The translations under genes and the position numbers were made by a program. From positions 62,001 through 126,000 of the forward strand of contig JAUNSK010000005.1 of the NCBI GenBank assembly GCA_030539275.1: a DNA stretch of 64,000 nt, in the 5' to 3' direction. The notes beneath the pieces are model-generated. The model saw only the letters and a program-made list of their open reading frames with translations, made no database searches and was not told the DNA's origin. The DNA is from Oscillospiraceae bacterium. Lineage in GTDB: Bacteria > Bacillota > Clostridia > Oscillospirales > Ruminococcaceae. Positions 35,102 to 46,088 of this stretch are shown here, one piece after another. Numbering within the stretch: position 1 is the stretch's first letter; each line of letters begins with the position of its first letter.

Positions 35102-35878
35102 TTATTTCTTTCTTTGTCTGACAGCCTCATACATAAATATTCCGGCTGCAACTGAAGCGTTGAGCGAATTTACCTGTCCGGCCATAGGAAGGCTTACAAG
35201 AAAATCGCATTTTTCTTTTATTAACTTGCCCATTCCAAATCCTTCAGAGCCGATAACCAGTGCAATTCCTCCTGTAAAGTTGACGTTTGTATATATTTCT
35301 CCTTCAGCGTCAGTCCCGTATATCCATATATTTTCTTTTTTAAGATTTTCTATTACGGAAGCAAGGTTAGGAACTCTTGCAACAGGGATCCAGCTTGCGG
35401 CACCTGCAGAAGTTTTAAATACAGTGTTGTTAAGTGAAGCACTGCGTCTTTTCGGAATAATTATTCCGTCTGCACCAGCCGCTTCAGCTGTTCGTATGAT
35501 TGCACCGAGATTATGGGGGTCTTCTATTTCGTCACATATTATTATAAAAGGATCAGAGCCCTTTTTTCTGGATACATCAAGGATATCTTCAACAGTAGAA
35601 TACTGTGCACATGCACATACTGCAGCTGCACCCTGATGAGCAATTGTGTTGCATATCTGGCGCATTTTCATGTCATTGACGTTCTTTACAACGATCTGTC
35701 TGTCTCTTGCAAGTGAGGATATTTTGCTGTAAACTGCACCTTGACCGCTTAAGTATACTGTATCAATAGACATATCGGATTTCAGGGCTTCAATAACCGG
35801 GTTTTTTCCATATATTATGTCGCTGCGTTCTTCCTGCTCATCAGTGATTATATTATCAGGGCTCATATTTTTATCCAT
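35102..35878 (-). CDS. rlmB: 23S rRNA (guanosine-2'-O-)-methyltransferase RlmB-like (TrmH family)
   Basis: 258 residues: N-terminal substrate-binding domain (DIIYGKNPVIEALKS) and SPOUT catalytic domain with DEIEDPHNLGAIIRTAEAAG, ALVIGSEGFGMGKLIKEKCD and LPMAGQVNSLNASVAAGIF, the three motifs of the trefoil knot that binds SAM. Methylates a ribose in 23S rRNA; homologues act at G2251. Upstream of the pseudoenzyme gene by 14 bp, so one transcript is probable. Confidence 0.9.
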   Translation of the reverse strand: MDKNMSPDNIITDEQEERSDIIYGKNPVIEALKSDMSIDTVYLSGQGAVYSKISSLARDRQIVVKNVNDMKMRQICNTIAHQGAAAVCACAQYSTVEDILDVSRKKGSDPFIIICDEIEDPHNLGAIIRTAEAAGADGIIIPKRRSASLNNTVFKTSAGAASWIPVARVPNLASVIENLKKENIWIYGTDAEGEIYTNVNFTGGIALVIGSEGFGMGKLIKEKCDFLVSLPMAGQVNSLNASVAAGIFMYEAVRQRKK

Positions 35879-36040
35879 TTATGTTATTCCTACTTTTCAA
35901 TTCTTATTTTAAATCATATATACATATTAAATTTAATTATATCATTTTGTACGTCAAAAAACAATGCTTATTTGACAAAAAAACATGGAAAACTTGAACA
36001 TACAGAATGCTTCTTTTTGTGCAGTTAATACATTATCTGC

Positions 36041-36298
36041 TTACAGACATTTAAAAATAATAATTGTCACTATAAGAAATGTTATAACAGCTGCGGCCAT
36101 AAAATACAGCAGTGTTTTAGAAGATCTTTTTTCATAATTTTCAGGAGACATCTGATCAAGATAATATTTTGCTTCATTCATCAGGTGCTTCTGAGGAGTC
36201 GATGACATCTGTGAGCGGACATACAGAACAGCCTTTTCGAAATAGATGTTATTCGTATCATTTATTTCAATAATTTTTTTGTTAACGCCTTTAATCAT
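36041..36298 (-). CDS. Small C-terminally anchored membrane protein
   Basis: 85 residues from the ATG at 36298 (AAAGGA 7 nt ahead; longer frames exist but have no SD). A soluble N-terminus with IEINDTNNIYFEKAVLYVRS and AKYYLDQMSPE is followed by one hydrophobic helix (~64-83) near the C-terminus (LLYFMAAAVITFLIVTIIIF). Resembles small tail-anchored proteins of Firmicutes, but no family recognised. Confidence 0.55.
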   Translation of the reverse strand: MIKGVNKKIIEINDTNNIYFEKAVLYVRSQMSSTPQKHLMNEAKYYLDQMSPENYEKRSSKTLLYFMAAAVITFLIVTIIIFKCL

Positions 36299-36387
36299 AT
36301 GCATATCCTTTCGTTTAAAAAAGTTTACACACAGAGTGTTGACACCTGCCCCATAATTATACAGAGTAATTTCTTTGGTAAAGACAA

Positions 36388-36500
36388 AATGTTGAAAACT
36401 CTGTGGAAACTGTTTAAAACCAGCTGTTTTGCTGTTGAAAACCATAGCTCCGACTGTCGAAAAGTCTGTTGAATCGGTTGAGAAATACGCTTTTGCGTGA
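36388..36500. other. Gene-free region with repeated TGTTGAAAA/TGTGGAAAC motifs
   Basis: The 358 bp between 36299 and 36656 hold no gene. TGTTGAAAA (36390 and 36433), TGTGGAAAC (36402) and GTTGAATCG (~36469) recur within 80 bp; these are loosely DnaA-box-like (two mismatches to TGTGGATAA) but too weak to call. Confidence 0.3.
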
Positions 36501-36588
36501 CTGGAGGCTGTTTAAAAGTGTTAAATTACAATAAATGTAATCTTGCTGATAAAATATATGTATTATGCTTAATATTCTTCTTTTTTCC

Positions 36589-36617
36589 TTGCAACATTAA
36601 GCGATTTGCTATATAAT
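36589..36617 (+). promoter_or_regulatory. Promoter of the ogg gene
   Basis: TTGCAA (36589-36594), 17-nt spacer, TATAAT (36612-36617). Confidence 0.7.
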
Positions 36618-36656
36618 AATAAAACGTGAGAATAAAACAGCGGAGGTTGGTTTGTA

Positions 36657-37469
36657 ATGAATTATAAAATAAATGAAAATGATATAATACTTATACAGGA
36701 CGATTTCAATCTTGGCGAGACACTTGACTGCGGGCAGGCTTTCAGATGGTCAGCAGTTGATAACAATACATATGAAGGATATTATCTCGACCATTATCTT
36801 ATGATAGTACAAAATGATAATACATTTACATTTAAAAATACTTCTGAAGCTGATTTTCTGAATATATGGACAGATTATTTTGATCTTAATACTGATTATG
36901 CAGGTCTGAAAAAAGTATTTTCAACTGACCAGACACTGAAAAGTGCGTGTGATTATGCAGGCGGGATAAGACTTCTGAGACAGGATGCATGGGAGACGCT
37001 CTGCTCATTTATTATTTCCCAGAACAACAATATACCAAGGATAAAGGGAATTATTTCGAGACTTTGTGAACACTACGGACATTTTCCTTCAGCGCAGGAA
37101 CTTTCAGGAGAGACTGAAGAAAGTCTTAATTACCTGAGATCAGGATTCAGGGCAAAGTATATAATTGATGCTGCAAAAAAGACAGCTGACAAATCAGTAG
37201 ATCTGAGTACGATCTATGATATGGATTATGAGGACGGCAAGAAGAAGCTGATGGAGATCAAAGGAGTCGGTCCTAAGGTCGCCGATTGTGTTTTGCTGTT
37301 CGGAATACATAAAACCCAGGCATGTCCGGTAGATGTATGGATAAAAAGAGTGCTTGCATATTTCTATCCTGAAGGAATGCCGGAATGTGTTAAAGGATAT
37401 GACGGAATAGCTCAGCAGTATCTTTTTCACTATGCAAGAAAGCACAGTGATCTTTTTGAGAACAAATAG
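36657..37469 (+). CDS. ogg: 8-oxoguanine DNA glycosylase (OGG1 type)
   Basis: 270 residues: OGG N-terminal beta domain (LGETLDCGQAFRWSAVD), then the HhH-GPD domain with LRQDAWETLCSFIISQNNNI, GVGPKVADCVLLFGIHK (hairpin-helix; the Lys matches the catalytic Lys249 of human OGG1) and PVDVWIKRVLAYF (catalytic Asp). Removes 8-oxo-G and cleaves the strand. SD GCGGAGG. Monocistronic. Confidence 0.92.
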   Translation: MNYKINENDIILIQDDFNLGETLDCGQAFRWSAVDNNTYEGYYLDHYLMIVQNDNTFTFKNTSEADFLNIWTDYFDLNTDYAGLKKVFSTDQTLKSACDYAGGIRLLRQDAWETLCSFIISQNNNIPRIKGIISRLCEHYGHFPSAQELSGETEESLNYLRSGFRAKYIIDAAKKTADKSVDLSTIYDMDYEDGKKKLMEIKGVGPKVADCVLLFGIHKTQACPVDVWIKRVLAYFYPEGMPECVKGYDGIAQQYLFHYARKHSDLFENK

Positions 37470-37509
37470 TCTGACAAGTACTGAAGATTAAAATATTATT
37501 AAATAGTAA

Positions 37510-37541
37510 AAAACTATACTTAGATGAGTATAGTTTTTTTG
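37510..37541 (+). terminator. Terminator of ogg
   Basis: AAACTATACT/AGTATAGTTT stem with TAGATG loop and seven T. Confidence 0.85.
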
Positions 37542-37571
37542 TTATATACTATCTATAATACATAAAAAGTC

Positions 37572-37600
37572 TTGACAATAAAGTGCGGGTGTTATAGAAT
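37572..37600 (+). promoter_or_regulatory. Promoter of the sensor-GGDEF gene
   Basis: TTGACA (37572-37577), 17-nt spacer, TAGAAT (37595-37600). Confidence 0.75.
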
Positions 37601-37643
37601 ATTACTTGAAAGGAATTTTATGACTTAAAGAAGGTGGGACGTA

Positions 37644-39956
37644 ATGACAGAGAAAAATAAAAAATTGAATATAGCCCTGATGATCAATTATGTTGCCAAT
37701 GATTACTCATATTCAGTATGCAGAGGGGCTGCAATAGCTGCTCAGGAATATGACATAAATCTGCTTATCGTCCCGGGCGGTGAAATAAACAAACAGCAAA
37801 ATGATCTTTATGAATTTCAATATCAGAATAACGTTATATATTCGTATATCACCAAAAATAATATAGATGTGCTTATAATTTCACTGGGCACCGTAGCAGG
37901 ATTTATGGACAGCAGACAGACTATAGAATTTCTTGATTCATTCAAAGGCATTAAAGTCATTGTACTGGAAATGGAAGTTCAGGGGTATCCGAGCATCACT
38001 TATGATCTGAATGGTTTTGAAGAGTCTGTAAGACATCTTATCGAATATCATCATAAGAAAAGAATAGGCTATGTCGGAGGTCCCAGAGATCAGCAGGTAG
38101 CACAAAAGAGACTTGAGGCTTATAAAAAAGTTCTGTGTGAATGCGGCATTGAGTTCGATGAAAATCTTGTAGTTTACAGTGATTTTTCTGATAAAGCTGA
38201 TACCGTAGTAAGAGAGCTTCTGGATAAAAACAAATCTGATCCTCCTGATGCGGTCTGTTTTGCAAATGATACTATGGCGCTTGCCGGTTATAAAGTATTT
38301 GAACAAAGAGGTATAAAGATAGGCAGAGATATAGCAGTTACGGGTTTTGACGATGTATCTTTCGCCGATGTGATAAATCCGCCGCTTACAACTGTAAAGT
38401 CTGCTATTATGTCGATCGGATATAAGTCTGTTGAGGCAGCAGTGAGATATATTCAGGAAGATAAAATAGACAACATAACGATCAATACATACTTTATGTG
38501 CAGGCAGTCGTGCGGGTGTCCTGAGACAGACTACTATACACGTTTTAAACCAGAACCTGCAGATATCAGTATGTCCGCGTCTGATCTGGCGGAAAGAGTC
38601 AGAAAATACATAATAGAAAAATCGTCCCTGGACATTATTTCCAGATCACAGCTTATAAGACTGAAATCGTTTATAATCGTAATGATAGAGAATCTTGTCT
38701 GCAAGCAGGACTTTGAAGTAAAAGAACTGATAAGAATTATTGAAAGATTTCTGTCAAACAACGATATGATCTATTATAATCTTGATTCACTTAATGAACT
38801 TATATATATTCTCAAAGAAATATCTCTCAACCTGGCTGATAAGGATAAACAAATTAAAATATATAAAGTATTTGAAAGATTTTATGATTATATAAATGAT
38901 TTCTATGCTGGCAAGCTTTTCTCAGCAGAAAGGGAGAACGCACAGTACCAGTTAGTTTACAGCAAGGTAGCAAACGATATGATGGCTAACGGCAAGGACG
39001 AGAAAAAATGCTTTTCACTTATTATGGATGATATCTGCAATATGAAGATGAAAAGCTGTTATATATACGTTTATGAACAGTCGTTTTTAAATCAGAAAGT
39101 TACACAAACAAAACAAACATGGAAAAGACCCGGGAAAATATTTCTTAAAGCTTTTAAAAACGGAGAGATATACCAGATCCCTCAGGCGTCACAGCAGGCT
39201 GTAGATTCTGAGGCATTTATGGAAAACATGTTTACACCAAATAACAGAACAAAGACAATGATACTCAAGGCACTGTTTTTTAATGAGGAACAGTATGGAA
39301 TTCTTCTTGCTGAGACTACTGTGAACGGCATGCTTGATATTGAGACAGCGTCTCAGCAGCTGTGTACAGCAATAAAAATGACCAGATTTATGAATCTGAT
39401 CGAGTCAGCACTTGTTAATGTTCAGCAAGCGAATGCGATCCTTAGCAAAGAATCAGTTTCAGACCAGCTGACCGGACTATATAACAGAAGAGGATTGATA
39501 ATCGAATCAGAAAAGCTGCTCAAACAATATACAGACAGATCATGCCGCTGCGCAGTTATTTTTGCAGACCTTGACAGCCTGAAGATAATCAATGATACAT
39601 TTGGTCATGATGAGGGTGATTTTGCAATCAAAAAAGCATCTGAGATCCTGAAGATAAATATGCGTTCATCTGATATAGTAGGACGAATAGGCGGAGATGA
39701 GTTTGTTGCATTTGTTATGGAAGCTGAGGAAAAATGTCTCTACTCGGTTATTGACAGAATAAAAAAATGTGCAGATGAATTTAACCAAAGCAGTCAGAAA
39801 CCGTATAATGTTGAATTAAGTCTTGGAGTTTATTGCTTCAATTCATATGACGGCGAGACAGCAGACAATCTTATGAGCAAAGCTGATCATATACTGTATG
39901 AAAACAAACAGCACAAAAAAAGCACACCGATCAAGGATCTGCTGAAAAAAAGATGA
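37644..39956 (+). CDS. Cytosolic LacI-type sugar-sensor fused to diguanylate cyclase
   Basis: 770 residues with no signal peptide or membrane helix. Residues ~8-285 are a periplasmic-binding-protein-1/LacI C-terminal fold (MINYVANDYSYSVCRGAAIA, RIGYVGGPRDQQVAQKRLEA, DIAVTGFDDVSFADVINPPL) without the usual HTH. Residues ~300-590 form helical and GAF-like linkers. The GGDEF domain follows (~595-770): LTGLYNRRG, VIFADLDSLKIINDTFGHDEGD, and an intact GGDEF at ~683-687 preceded by RSSD, the RxxD inhibitory site. Predicted to make c-di-GMP in response to an imported ligand. Own promoter and tandem SD (AAGAAGGTGG). Confidence 0.9.
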   Translation: MTEKNKKLNIALMINYVANDYSYSVCRGAAIAAQEYDINLLIVPGGEINKQQNDLYEFQYQNNVIYSYITKNNIDVLIISLGTVAGFMDSRQTIEFLDSFKGIKVIVLEMEVQGYPSITYDLNGFEESVRHLIEYHHKKRIGYVGGPRDQQVAQKRLEAYKKVLCECGIEFDENLVVYSDFSDKADTVVRELLDKNKSDPPDAVCFANDTMALAGYKVFEQRGIKIGRDIAVTGFDDVSFADVINPPLTTVKSAIMSIGYKSVEAAVRYIQEDKIDNITINTYFMCRQSCGCPETDYYTRFKPEPADISMSASDLAERVRKYIIEKSSLDIISRSQLIRLKSFIIVMIENLVCKQDFEVKELIRIIERFLSNNDMIYYNLDSLNELIYILKEISLNLADKDKQIKIYKVFERFYDYINDFYAGKLFSAERENAQYQLVYSKVANDMMANGKDEKKCFSLIMDDICNMKMKSCYIYVYEQSFLNQKVTQTKQTWKRPGKIFLKAFKNGEIYQIPQASQQAVDSEAFMENMFTPNNRTKTMILKALFFNEEQYGILLAETTVNGMLDIETASQQLCTAIKMTRFMNLIESALVNVQQANAILSKESVSDQLTGLYNRRGLIIESEKLLKQYTDRSCRCAVIFADLDSLKIINDTFGHDEGDFAIKKASEILKINMRSSDIVGRIGGDEFVAFVMEAEEKCLYSVIDRIKKCADEFNQSSQKPYNVELSLGVYCFNSYDGETADNLMSKADHILYENKQHKKSTPIKDLLKKR

Positions 39957-39985
39957 TGTGATATCTGTTCACATCATCTTTTTGA
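39953..39985. terminator. Stem-loop between the GGDEF and azlD genes
   Basis: GATGATGTGA and TCACATCATC pair across ATATCTGT, followed by TTTTTG; ends the convergent transcripts. Confidence 0.7.
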
Positions 39986-40294
39986 TTATATAAATGATAC
40001 TATGAGATCAGCGGCAAATGCTGCAGCACATGAAAGCAGTGCGACAGTTATAAGAGAGCGGTTTTTTAGTGACAGAAGCACAGCTGTTATAAACCCAGCT
40101 GCTGCTGATATTTTTCCGGATGTTGAATAAAAGATCGCAGGTATAGTCATGGCGCTAAGGACAGAGTACGGTATGTAATAGAGAAAACTCTGAATAAATT
40201 TTGATCTGATTTTTTTTCTTACAAGTGCAAATGGGATCATTCTTATAAGATATGTTACAAGAGCCATGATAATAATGTAGATATACAGCTTCAT
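39986..40294 (-). CDS. azlD: AzlD-family branched-chain amino acid exporter subunit
   Basis: 102 residues, three to four helices, begins MKLYIYIIIMALVTYLIRMI with RMIPFALVRKKI, characteristic of AzlD. Works with AzlC to export branched-chain amino acids or analogues such as azaleucine. Starts immediately behind azlC (no gap). Confidence 0.88.
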   Translation of the reverse strand: MKLYIYIIIMALVTYLIRMIPFALVRKKIRSKFIQSFLYYIPYSVLSAMTIPAIFYSTSGKISAAAGFITAVLLSLKNRSLITVALLSCAAAFAADLIVSFI

Positions 40295-41011
40295 TCAGAC
40301 CACCTCACTGTCTTTGTCTTCAGTGTTTACAGGGGCAAGCAGTGCGGCAGCGGCGGATACAGCTACTGCACATATAATAACAGAAAAACCGTCACTTACA
40401 GGTGTAAGATATTTAAGCAGGCAGCTCAGAATCGCTGCACCTGATATTACGAACATGACACTGCGGCTTTTTTTTGCAGGAGGGATGATAATTGCGATAA
40501 ACATACCGTAAATAGCTATGCCCAACGCAGCCTTGATGCGTGGAGGGAGAATTTCGCCGGCACATGCACCTGTAAGAGTACCAAGAGTCCATCCCAGGAA
40601 GGGAATGAGAATAAGACTATACATATATCTGCAGTTTATCATCCCGTCCTTTGATGCACAAACAGCAAAAATCTCATCAGTAATTCCGAAGGAAGAAAGG
40701 AGCCGGTGAGGAATACTGAAAGAGCTGTCAAGCTTCTGTGAAAGTGACAGGCTCATGAGAGCATATCTGATATTTATGATCAGCTGTGTCAGTGCCATTT
40801 CGGCAAATGAACCGGATGCTGAAATTATTGCAAGCCCTGCAAATTGTCCTGCTGATGTCAGATTTGTCATTGATATGAGTACTGCCTGCATAACTGTAAG
40901 TCCGTTTGATACTGCCATAAGACCGAATGTAAATGAGACTGACAGATAACCAAGACCTATCGGCAGTCCGTCCTTAAGGCCCTGTCGTGGTGTTGTTAGA
41001 TTAAAATTCAT
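40295..41011 (-). CDS. azlC: AzlC-family branched-chain amino acid exporter subunit
   Basis: 238 residues with about seven helices; opening RQGLKDGLPIGLGYLSVSFT and GLTVMQAVLISMTNLTSAGQ are typical AzlC sequence. Forms the exporter with AzlD in the cytoplasmic membrane. SD AAAGGAATG. No HTH regulator gene lies beside it. Upstream lies an inverted CAGACTG/CAGTCTG pair (41075-41081, 41103-41109) of unknown meaning. Confidence 0.9.
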   Translation of the reverse strand: MNFNLTTPRQGLKDGLPIGLGYLSVSFTFGLMAVSNGLTVMQAVLISMTNLTSAGQFAGLAIISASGSFAEMALTQLIINIRYALMSLSLSQKLDSSFSIPHRLLSSFGITDEIFAVCASKDGMINCRYMYSLILIPFLGWTLGTLTGACAGEILPPRIKAALGIAIYGMFIAIIIPPAKKSRSVMFVISGAAILSCLLKYLTPVSDGFSVIICAVAVSAAAALLAPVNTEDKDSEVV

Positions 41012-41252
41012 AATTTTTTCATTCCTTTTTGAAGCTGCGATTGCTGTGATATACGTTTTTTAAATCTTAATAAACAGACTGATGCAAGTAATGAGGATAG
41101 AACAGTCTGTCAGACAAGTACTATAATTTTATCATATAATGCTGTATATTTCAATTCTAATTTTCAATATTGCGCAGTGATAAAATCGATGTGTTATCGC
41201 TCATACGTGAAAAAAGTATTTGGAAGAATAAAAATGTTGCTGCTGATAAATC

Positions 41253-41301
41253 TAAAAGGAAATGCTCTTTGCATAACTGCGGCAAAGAGCATTTCCTTTT
41301 A
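41253..41301. terminator. Terminator of the ATP synthase operon, overlapping the atpC stop
   Basis: CTAAAAGGAAATGCTCTTTGC pairs with GCAAAGAGCATTTCCTTTTAG: about 20 bp, perfect. It overlaps the atpC stop by a few bases and has T-runs on both sides. Confidence 0.85.
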
Positions 41302-41715
41302 GTGTTTATTTATATGTCTCTGAGAAATTTTAAGTCGGTTGATTGCCCGGTTCAGTGCAGCCTGAGTACGGTAATATTCACGTATGCTCTGTTTCTGTCG
41401 AAGCTGTTCCTCAGCTCTGAGCTTTGCCTCTTCGGCCCGGTTTTTATCAATTTCTTCAGGATATTCTACAGTATCGGCAAGTATTATAACATACTGGGAG
41501 GTTATCTCGATAAGACCTTCACTTACAGCAGCATAAGTCCACTTTCCGTCAGAACAGAATCTGAGTTCGCCTGACTGAATAGCACTGACCATAGGTTCGT
41601 GATCAGCCAGAATACCGCATTCACCGTCAATGGCGGGGAATATAAGTTCTTCACATTCACCTTTGAAAAAAGGACGTTTGCTGGCCAGAATCTCCAGATG
41701 AAAAGTTTTTTTCAT
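41299..41715 (-). CDS. atpC: F1 ATP synthase epsilon subunit
   Basis: 138 residues, normal length. Beta-sandwich domain (FHLEILASKRPFFKGECEEL, GECGILADHEPMVSAI) and a helical hairpin C-terminus (NRAEEAKLRAEEQL). Regulates ATP hydrolysis from the central stalk. Last gene of the operon. Confidence 0.95.
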   Translation of the reverse strand: MKKTFHLEILASKRPFFKGECEELIFPAIDGECGILADHEPMVSAIQSGELRFCSDGKWTYAAVSEGLIEITSQYVIILADTVEYPEEIDKNRAEEAKLRAEEQLRQKQSIREYYRTQAALNRAINRLKISQRHINKH

Positions 41716-41738
41716 ATCTTCAGGTCCTTTCAGTAAGA

Positions 41739-43145
<1,407 letters not shown>

Positions 43146-43151
43146 TCAGAT

Positions 43152-44048
43152 TTATTTTTTCTGTGTCTTTGCACCGCTTACGACTTCGGTGATCTCCTGT
43201 GTGATAGCAGCCTGTCTTGCTCTGTTGTATATCAGAGAAAGATCATGTATCATATCCCTGGCACTTGTTGTAGCGTTCTGCATTGCATTCATTCGTTCAC
43301 TCTGTTCACTTGAGTATGATTCTACCAGAGTGCCGAAAATAAGACCGTATATATAGTTGGGAACAATATAATCCATTACCTTTTCAGGTGAAGGAGTAAA
43401 CAGTGCACTCTGATGTTCATGATGAGTACCGACATCAGAATAACCGACCATCTTCTTATGCAGAGGAAGCAGCTGAATGATCCTTGGTTCGGCATGTATC
43501 TGTGAGATCATTTTGGTGTATATAACGTATACTTCATCAAGCTCATGTTTCAGATACAGGTCAAGCATGGTATCGCCGATGCCTCTTGCTTTTACAAGTG
43601 AAGGATTCTGTGCTGTATAAAGAAATTCACAGTCTATGTCCATTTTCCTTCTCGTAAAATAACTTCTTCCAACCTGTCCTACAACAAACAGGTAATTTTC
43701 CTCTCCTGACTTGAGAGTTTTTTCAGCAAGCTTTAAAATATTATGGTTATATGAACCGGCAAGACCTTTATCAGCAGTGATTACAATGTAGCCTGATTTT
43801 TTTACAGGTTTGTCACAGCTGTATTCATCATCTGACAGGTTGCCGAGATAAATGTGCTGCATTTCTGGGGTGTGGACCATTATGTGGTGAATTGTATCCT
43901 GAAGTCTGGTGAAGTATGGTTCAGTATCAGACAGCGCCTTTTTAGCTTTCTTAAGTTTTGAAGACGAAATCAGATACATAGCATTTGTAATTTTCATTAT
44001 ATCCTGTATACTGTTGATCCTTGTGCGGATCTCTCTCATATTTGGCAT
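43152..44048 (-). CDS. atpG: F1 ATP synthase gamma subunit
   Basis: 298 residues. Typical long N-terminal helix (MREIRTRINSIQDIMKITNA) and C-terminal helix (NATTSARDMIHDLSLIYNRA, RQAAITQEITEVVSGA) that form the rotor axle. Normal length. Confidence 0.96.
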   Translation of the reverse strand: MPNMREIRTRINSIQDIMKITNAMYLISSSKLKKAKKALSDTEPYFTRLQDTIHHIMVHTPEMQHIYLGNLSDDEYSCDKPVKKSGYIVITADKGLAGSYNHNILKLAEKTLKSGEENYLFVVGQVGRSYFTRRKMDIDCEFLYTAQNPSLVKARGIGDTMLDLYLKHELDEVYVIYTKMISQIHAEPRIIQLLPLHKKMVGYSDVGTHHEHQSALFTPSPEKVMDYIVPNYIYGLIFGTLVESYSSEQSERMNAMQNATTSARDMIHDLSLIYNRARQAAITQEITEVVSGAKTQKK

Positions 44049-44063
44049 ACAAACACCCGCTTT

Positions 44064-45578
44064 TTATGTATTAGGAAGAGATTTCTTAAACTCGCATGCT
44101 CCCTGTCTGATTTTTGCTGCAAGTTCATCTGTCATCACTTTTTTAGTATCTATTTCTTCTATTACATCATGATAATGTATTTCAAAGTATCCCATCATAT
44201 CACTGCAGAATGACTTTAATTTCTTTACCGGAACATCCATGAAGACTTTTTGTGTTGCAGCAGAGAGTATAATTACCTGTTCATGCAGTGGAAGCGGTCT
44301 GTACAGAGGCTGCTTGAGAAGTTCAACCAGAATATTTCCATAGTCAAGCAGCTCCTTTGTTGATGGGTCAAGTTCTGAACTGAACTGTGTGAAAACTTCC
44401 ATCTCACGGAACTGGGCAAGGTCAATTCTCAGACTTCCGCTGACTTTTTTCATTGCCTTTGTCTGGGCAGCGCCGCCGACTCGTGATACTGAAAGACCTA
44501 CATTTACTGCAGGGCGTATACCTGAGAAAAAGAGCTCGCTTTCGAGAAATATCTGACCGTCAGTTATAGAAATAACGTTTGTAGGAATATAAGCCGATAC
44601 ATCGCCTGCGAGTGTTTCTATTATAGGAAGGGCAGTAATTGATCCGCCGCCGTGTTCATCATCAAGACGGCTTGAACGTTCAAGAAGCCTTGAGTGAAGA
44701 TAGAAGACGTCACCAGGGTATGCTTCACGTCCCGGCGGTCTCTGAAGCAGAAGTGACATAGCACGGTAAGCTGTTGCATGCTTTGAAAGGTCATCATAAA
44801 CGATCAGTACATCCTTGCCCTTATGCATAAAGTATTCTGCTACAGCAGTGCCCGAATACGGACTTATGTACTGAAGAGGGGCAGGATCACTTGCAGGGGA
44901 TGATACTATTATAGAATAGGAAAGAGCATTGTATTTTTTCAGGGTTGATACGATCTTGGCAACTGTAGATGCTTTCTGACCGATAGCAACATATATGCAT
45001 ATTACGTCCTTGTCCTTCTGATTTATTATAGTATCAATTGCTATAGATGTTTTGCCGGTTTGTCTGTCCCCTATTATAAGTTCTCTCTGGCCGCGACCGA
45101 TAGGGAACATGGCGTCAATAGCAAGAATGCCTGTCTGCAGAGGAGTGTTTACTGATTTTCTGGCAGTTACACCAGGTGCTTCGTTTTCAATAGGATAGAA
45201 GTCATCAGCCTCGATATCACCGAGTCCGTCGATCGGTTCGCCAAGTGCATTGAGAACTCTTCCGATCATTTTGTCTGAGACATTTATACCAGCCATCCTT
45301 TTTGTTCTGGTTACCTTTGAACCTTCTGAAAGACCGTAGTCAGAACCCAGAAGGACAGCACTTACAGTCTTTGCCTCGAGATTCTGTATTATACCCTTGA
45401 CACCTGTTTCAAAAATTACAAGTTCACCATACATTGCATGATTTATGCCGTAGATAGTGACGATTCCGTCTCCTATCTGTATGATGCGGCCTGTTTCTTC
45501 AACTTCACATTTATTATCATAGTCAGTTATCTGGCTTTTAAGTACAGATAATATCTGATCAGGACTGGTCTGACTCAT
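44064..45578 (-). CDS. atpA: F1 ATP synthase alpha subunit
   Basis: 504 residues. Walker [36 protein letters not shown], and [15 protein letters not shown], all standard for the non-catalytic alpha subunit. SD GGGGG. The C-terminal helical domain (~385-504) is complete. Confidence 0.98.
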   Translation of the reverse strand: MSQTSPDQILSVLKSQITDYDNKCEVEETGRIIQIGDGIVTIYGINHAMYGELVIFETGVKGIIQNLEAKTVSAVLLGSDYGLSEGSKVTRTKRMAGINVSDKMIGRVLNALGEPIDGLGDIEADDFYPIENEAPGVTARKSVNTPLQTGILAIDAMFPIGRGQRELIIGDRQTGKTSIAIDTIINQKDKDVICIYVAIGQKASTVAKIVSTLKKYNALSYSIIVSSPASDPAPLQYISPYSGTAVAEYFMHKGKDVLIVYDDLSKHATAYRAMSLLLQRPPGREAYPGDVFYLHSRLLERSSRLDDEHGGGSITALPIIETLAGDVSAYIPTNVISITDGQIFLESELFFSGIRPAVNVGLSVSRVGGAAQTKAMKKVSGSLRIDLAQFREMEVFTQFSSELDPSTKELLDYGNILVELLKQPLYRPLPLHEQVIILSAATQKVFMDVPVKKLKSFCSDMMGYFEIHYHDVIEEIDTKKVMTDELAAKIRQGACEFKKSLPNT

Positions 45579-45584
45579 AAGCGT

Positions 45585-46088
45585 TCACCCCCGAATTAGT
45601 TCATGTTTAATGTTTTCAAGCTGTCTTGCAAAGCTTCTGTCATAGCGGTAATCGCCTGCCTGCAAAATAAAACCGCCCATCAGCGTCACGTCATGCTTTA
45701 ATGTAATGTGTGCATCAGATTTGCTGTATGTTTTGCAGAGCATAGTTTTTAAAGCATCCAGCTGAGATGCCTGAGGCATTGTAACATATGTAAGAGATGC
45801 TTCGATTATATTTTCATGCTGCATCACAAGAGACTTGTATTCATCAAAAATATAAAAGATCCTTGATACAGTATTGTTGGCACAGAGAACTTTCATGAAA
45901 CTTCTGAGTACAGGACTGAATAAACAGTCGATCACTTTTTCTTTTTCGCTCTGTGCTATACATGGATTATCAAGGGCAGCAATAAGCTGCGGACTGCTGT
46001 GAAGCATATCCGAGCAGTCTGCAATAGCTGAATCCTCAGGACCAAGACTGTACAGAACGGTGCTGTATACTGAGTCAAGCTGTGTCAT
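45585..46088 (-). CDS. atpH: F1 ATP synthase delta subunit
   Basis: 167 residues, slightly short. N-terminal helical domain, C-terminus with ITLKHDVTLMGGFILQAGD typical of delta/OSCP. Overlaps atpF by 4 nt (ATGA). Joins the peripheral stalk to the F1 head. Confidence 0.92.
   Translation of the reverse strand: MTQLDSVYSTVLYSLGPEDSAIADCSDMLHSSPQLIAALDNPCIAQSEKEKVIDCLFSPVLRSFMKVLCANNTVSRIFYIFDEYKSLVMQHENIIEASLTYVTMPQASQLDALKTMLCKTYSKSDAHITLKHDVTLMGGFILQAGDYRYDRSFARQLENIKHELIRG

Noticed and set aside
36388-36500. A chromosome origin
   Set aside because: The DnaA-box-like words carry two mismatches each, there is no dnaA or dnaN, and no AT-rich unwinding element is clear.
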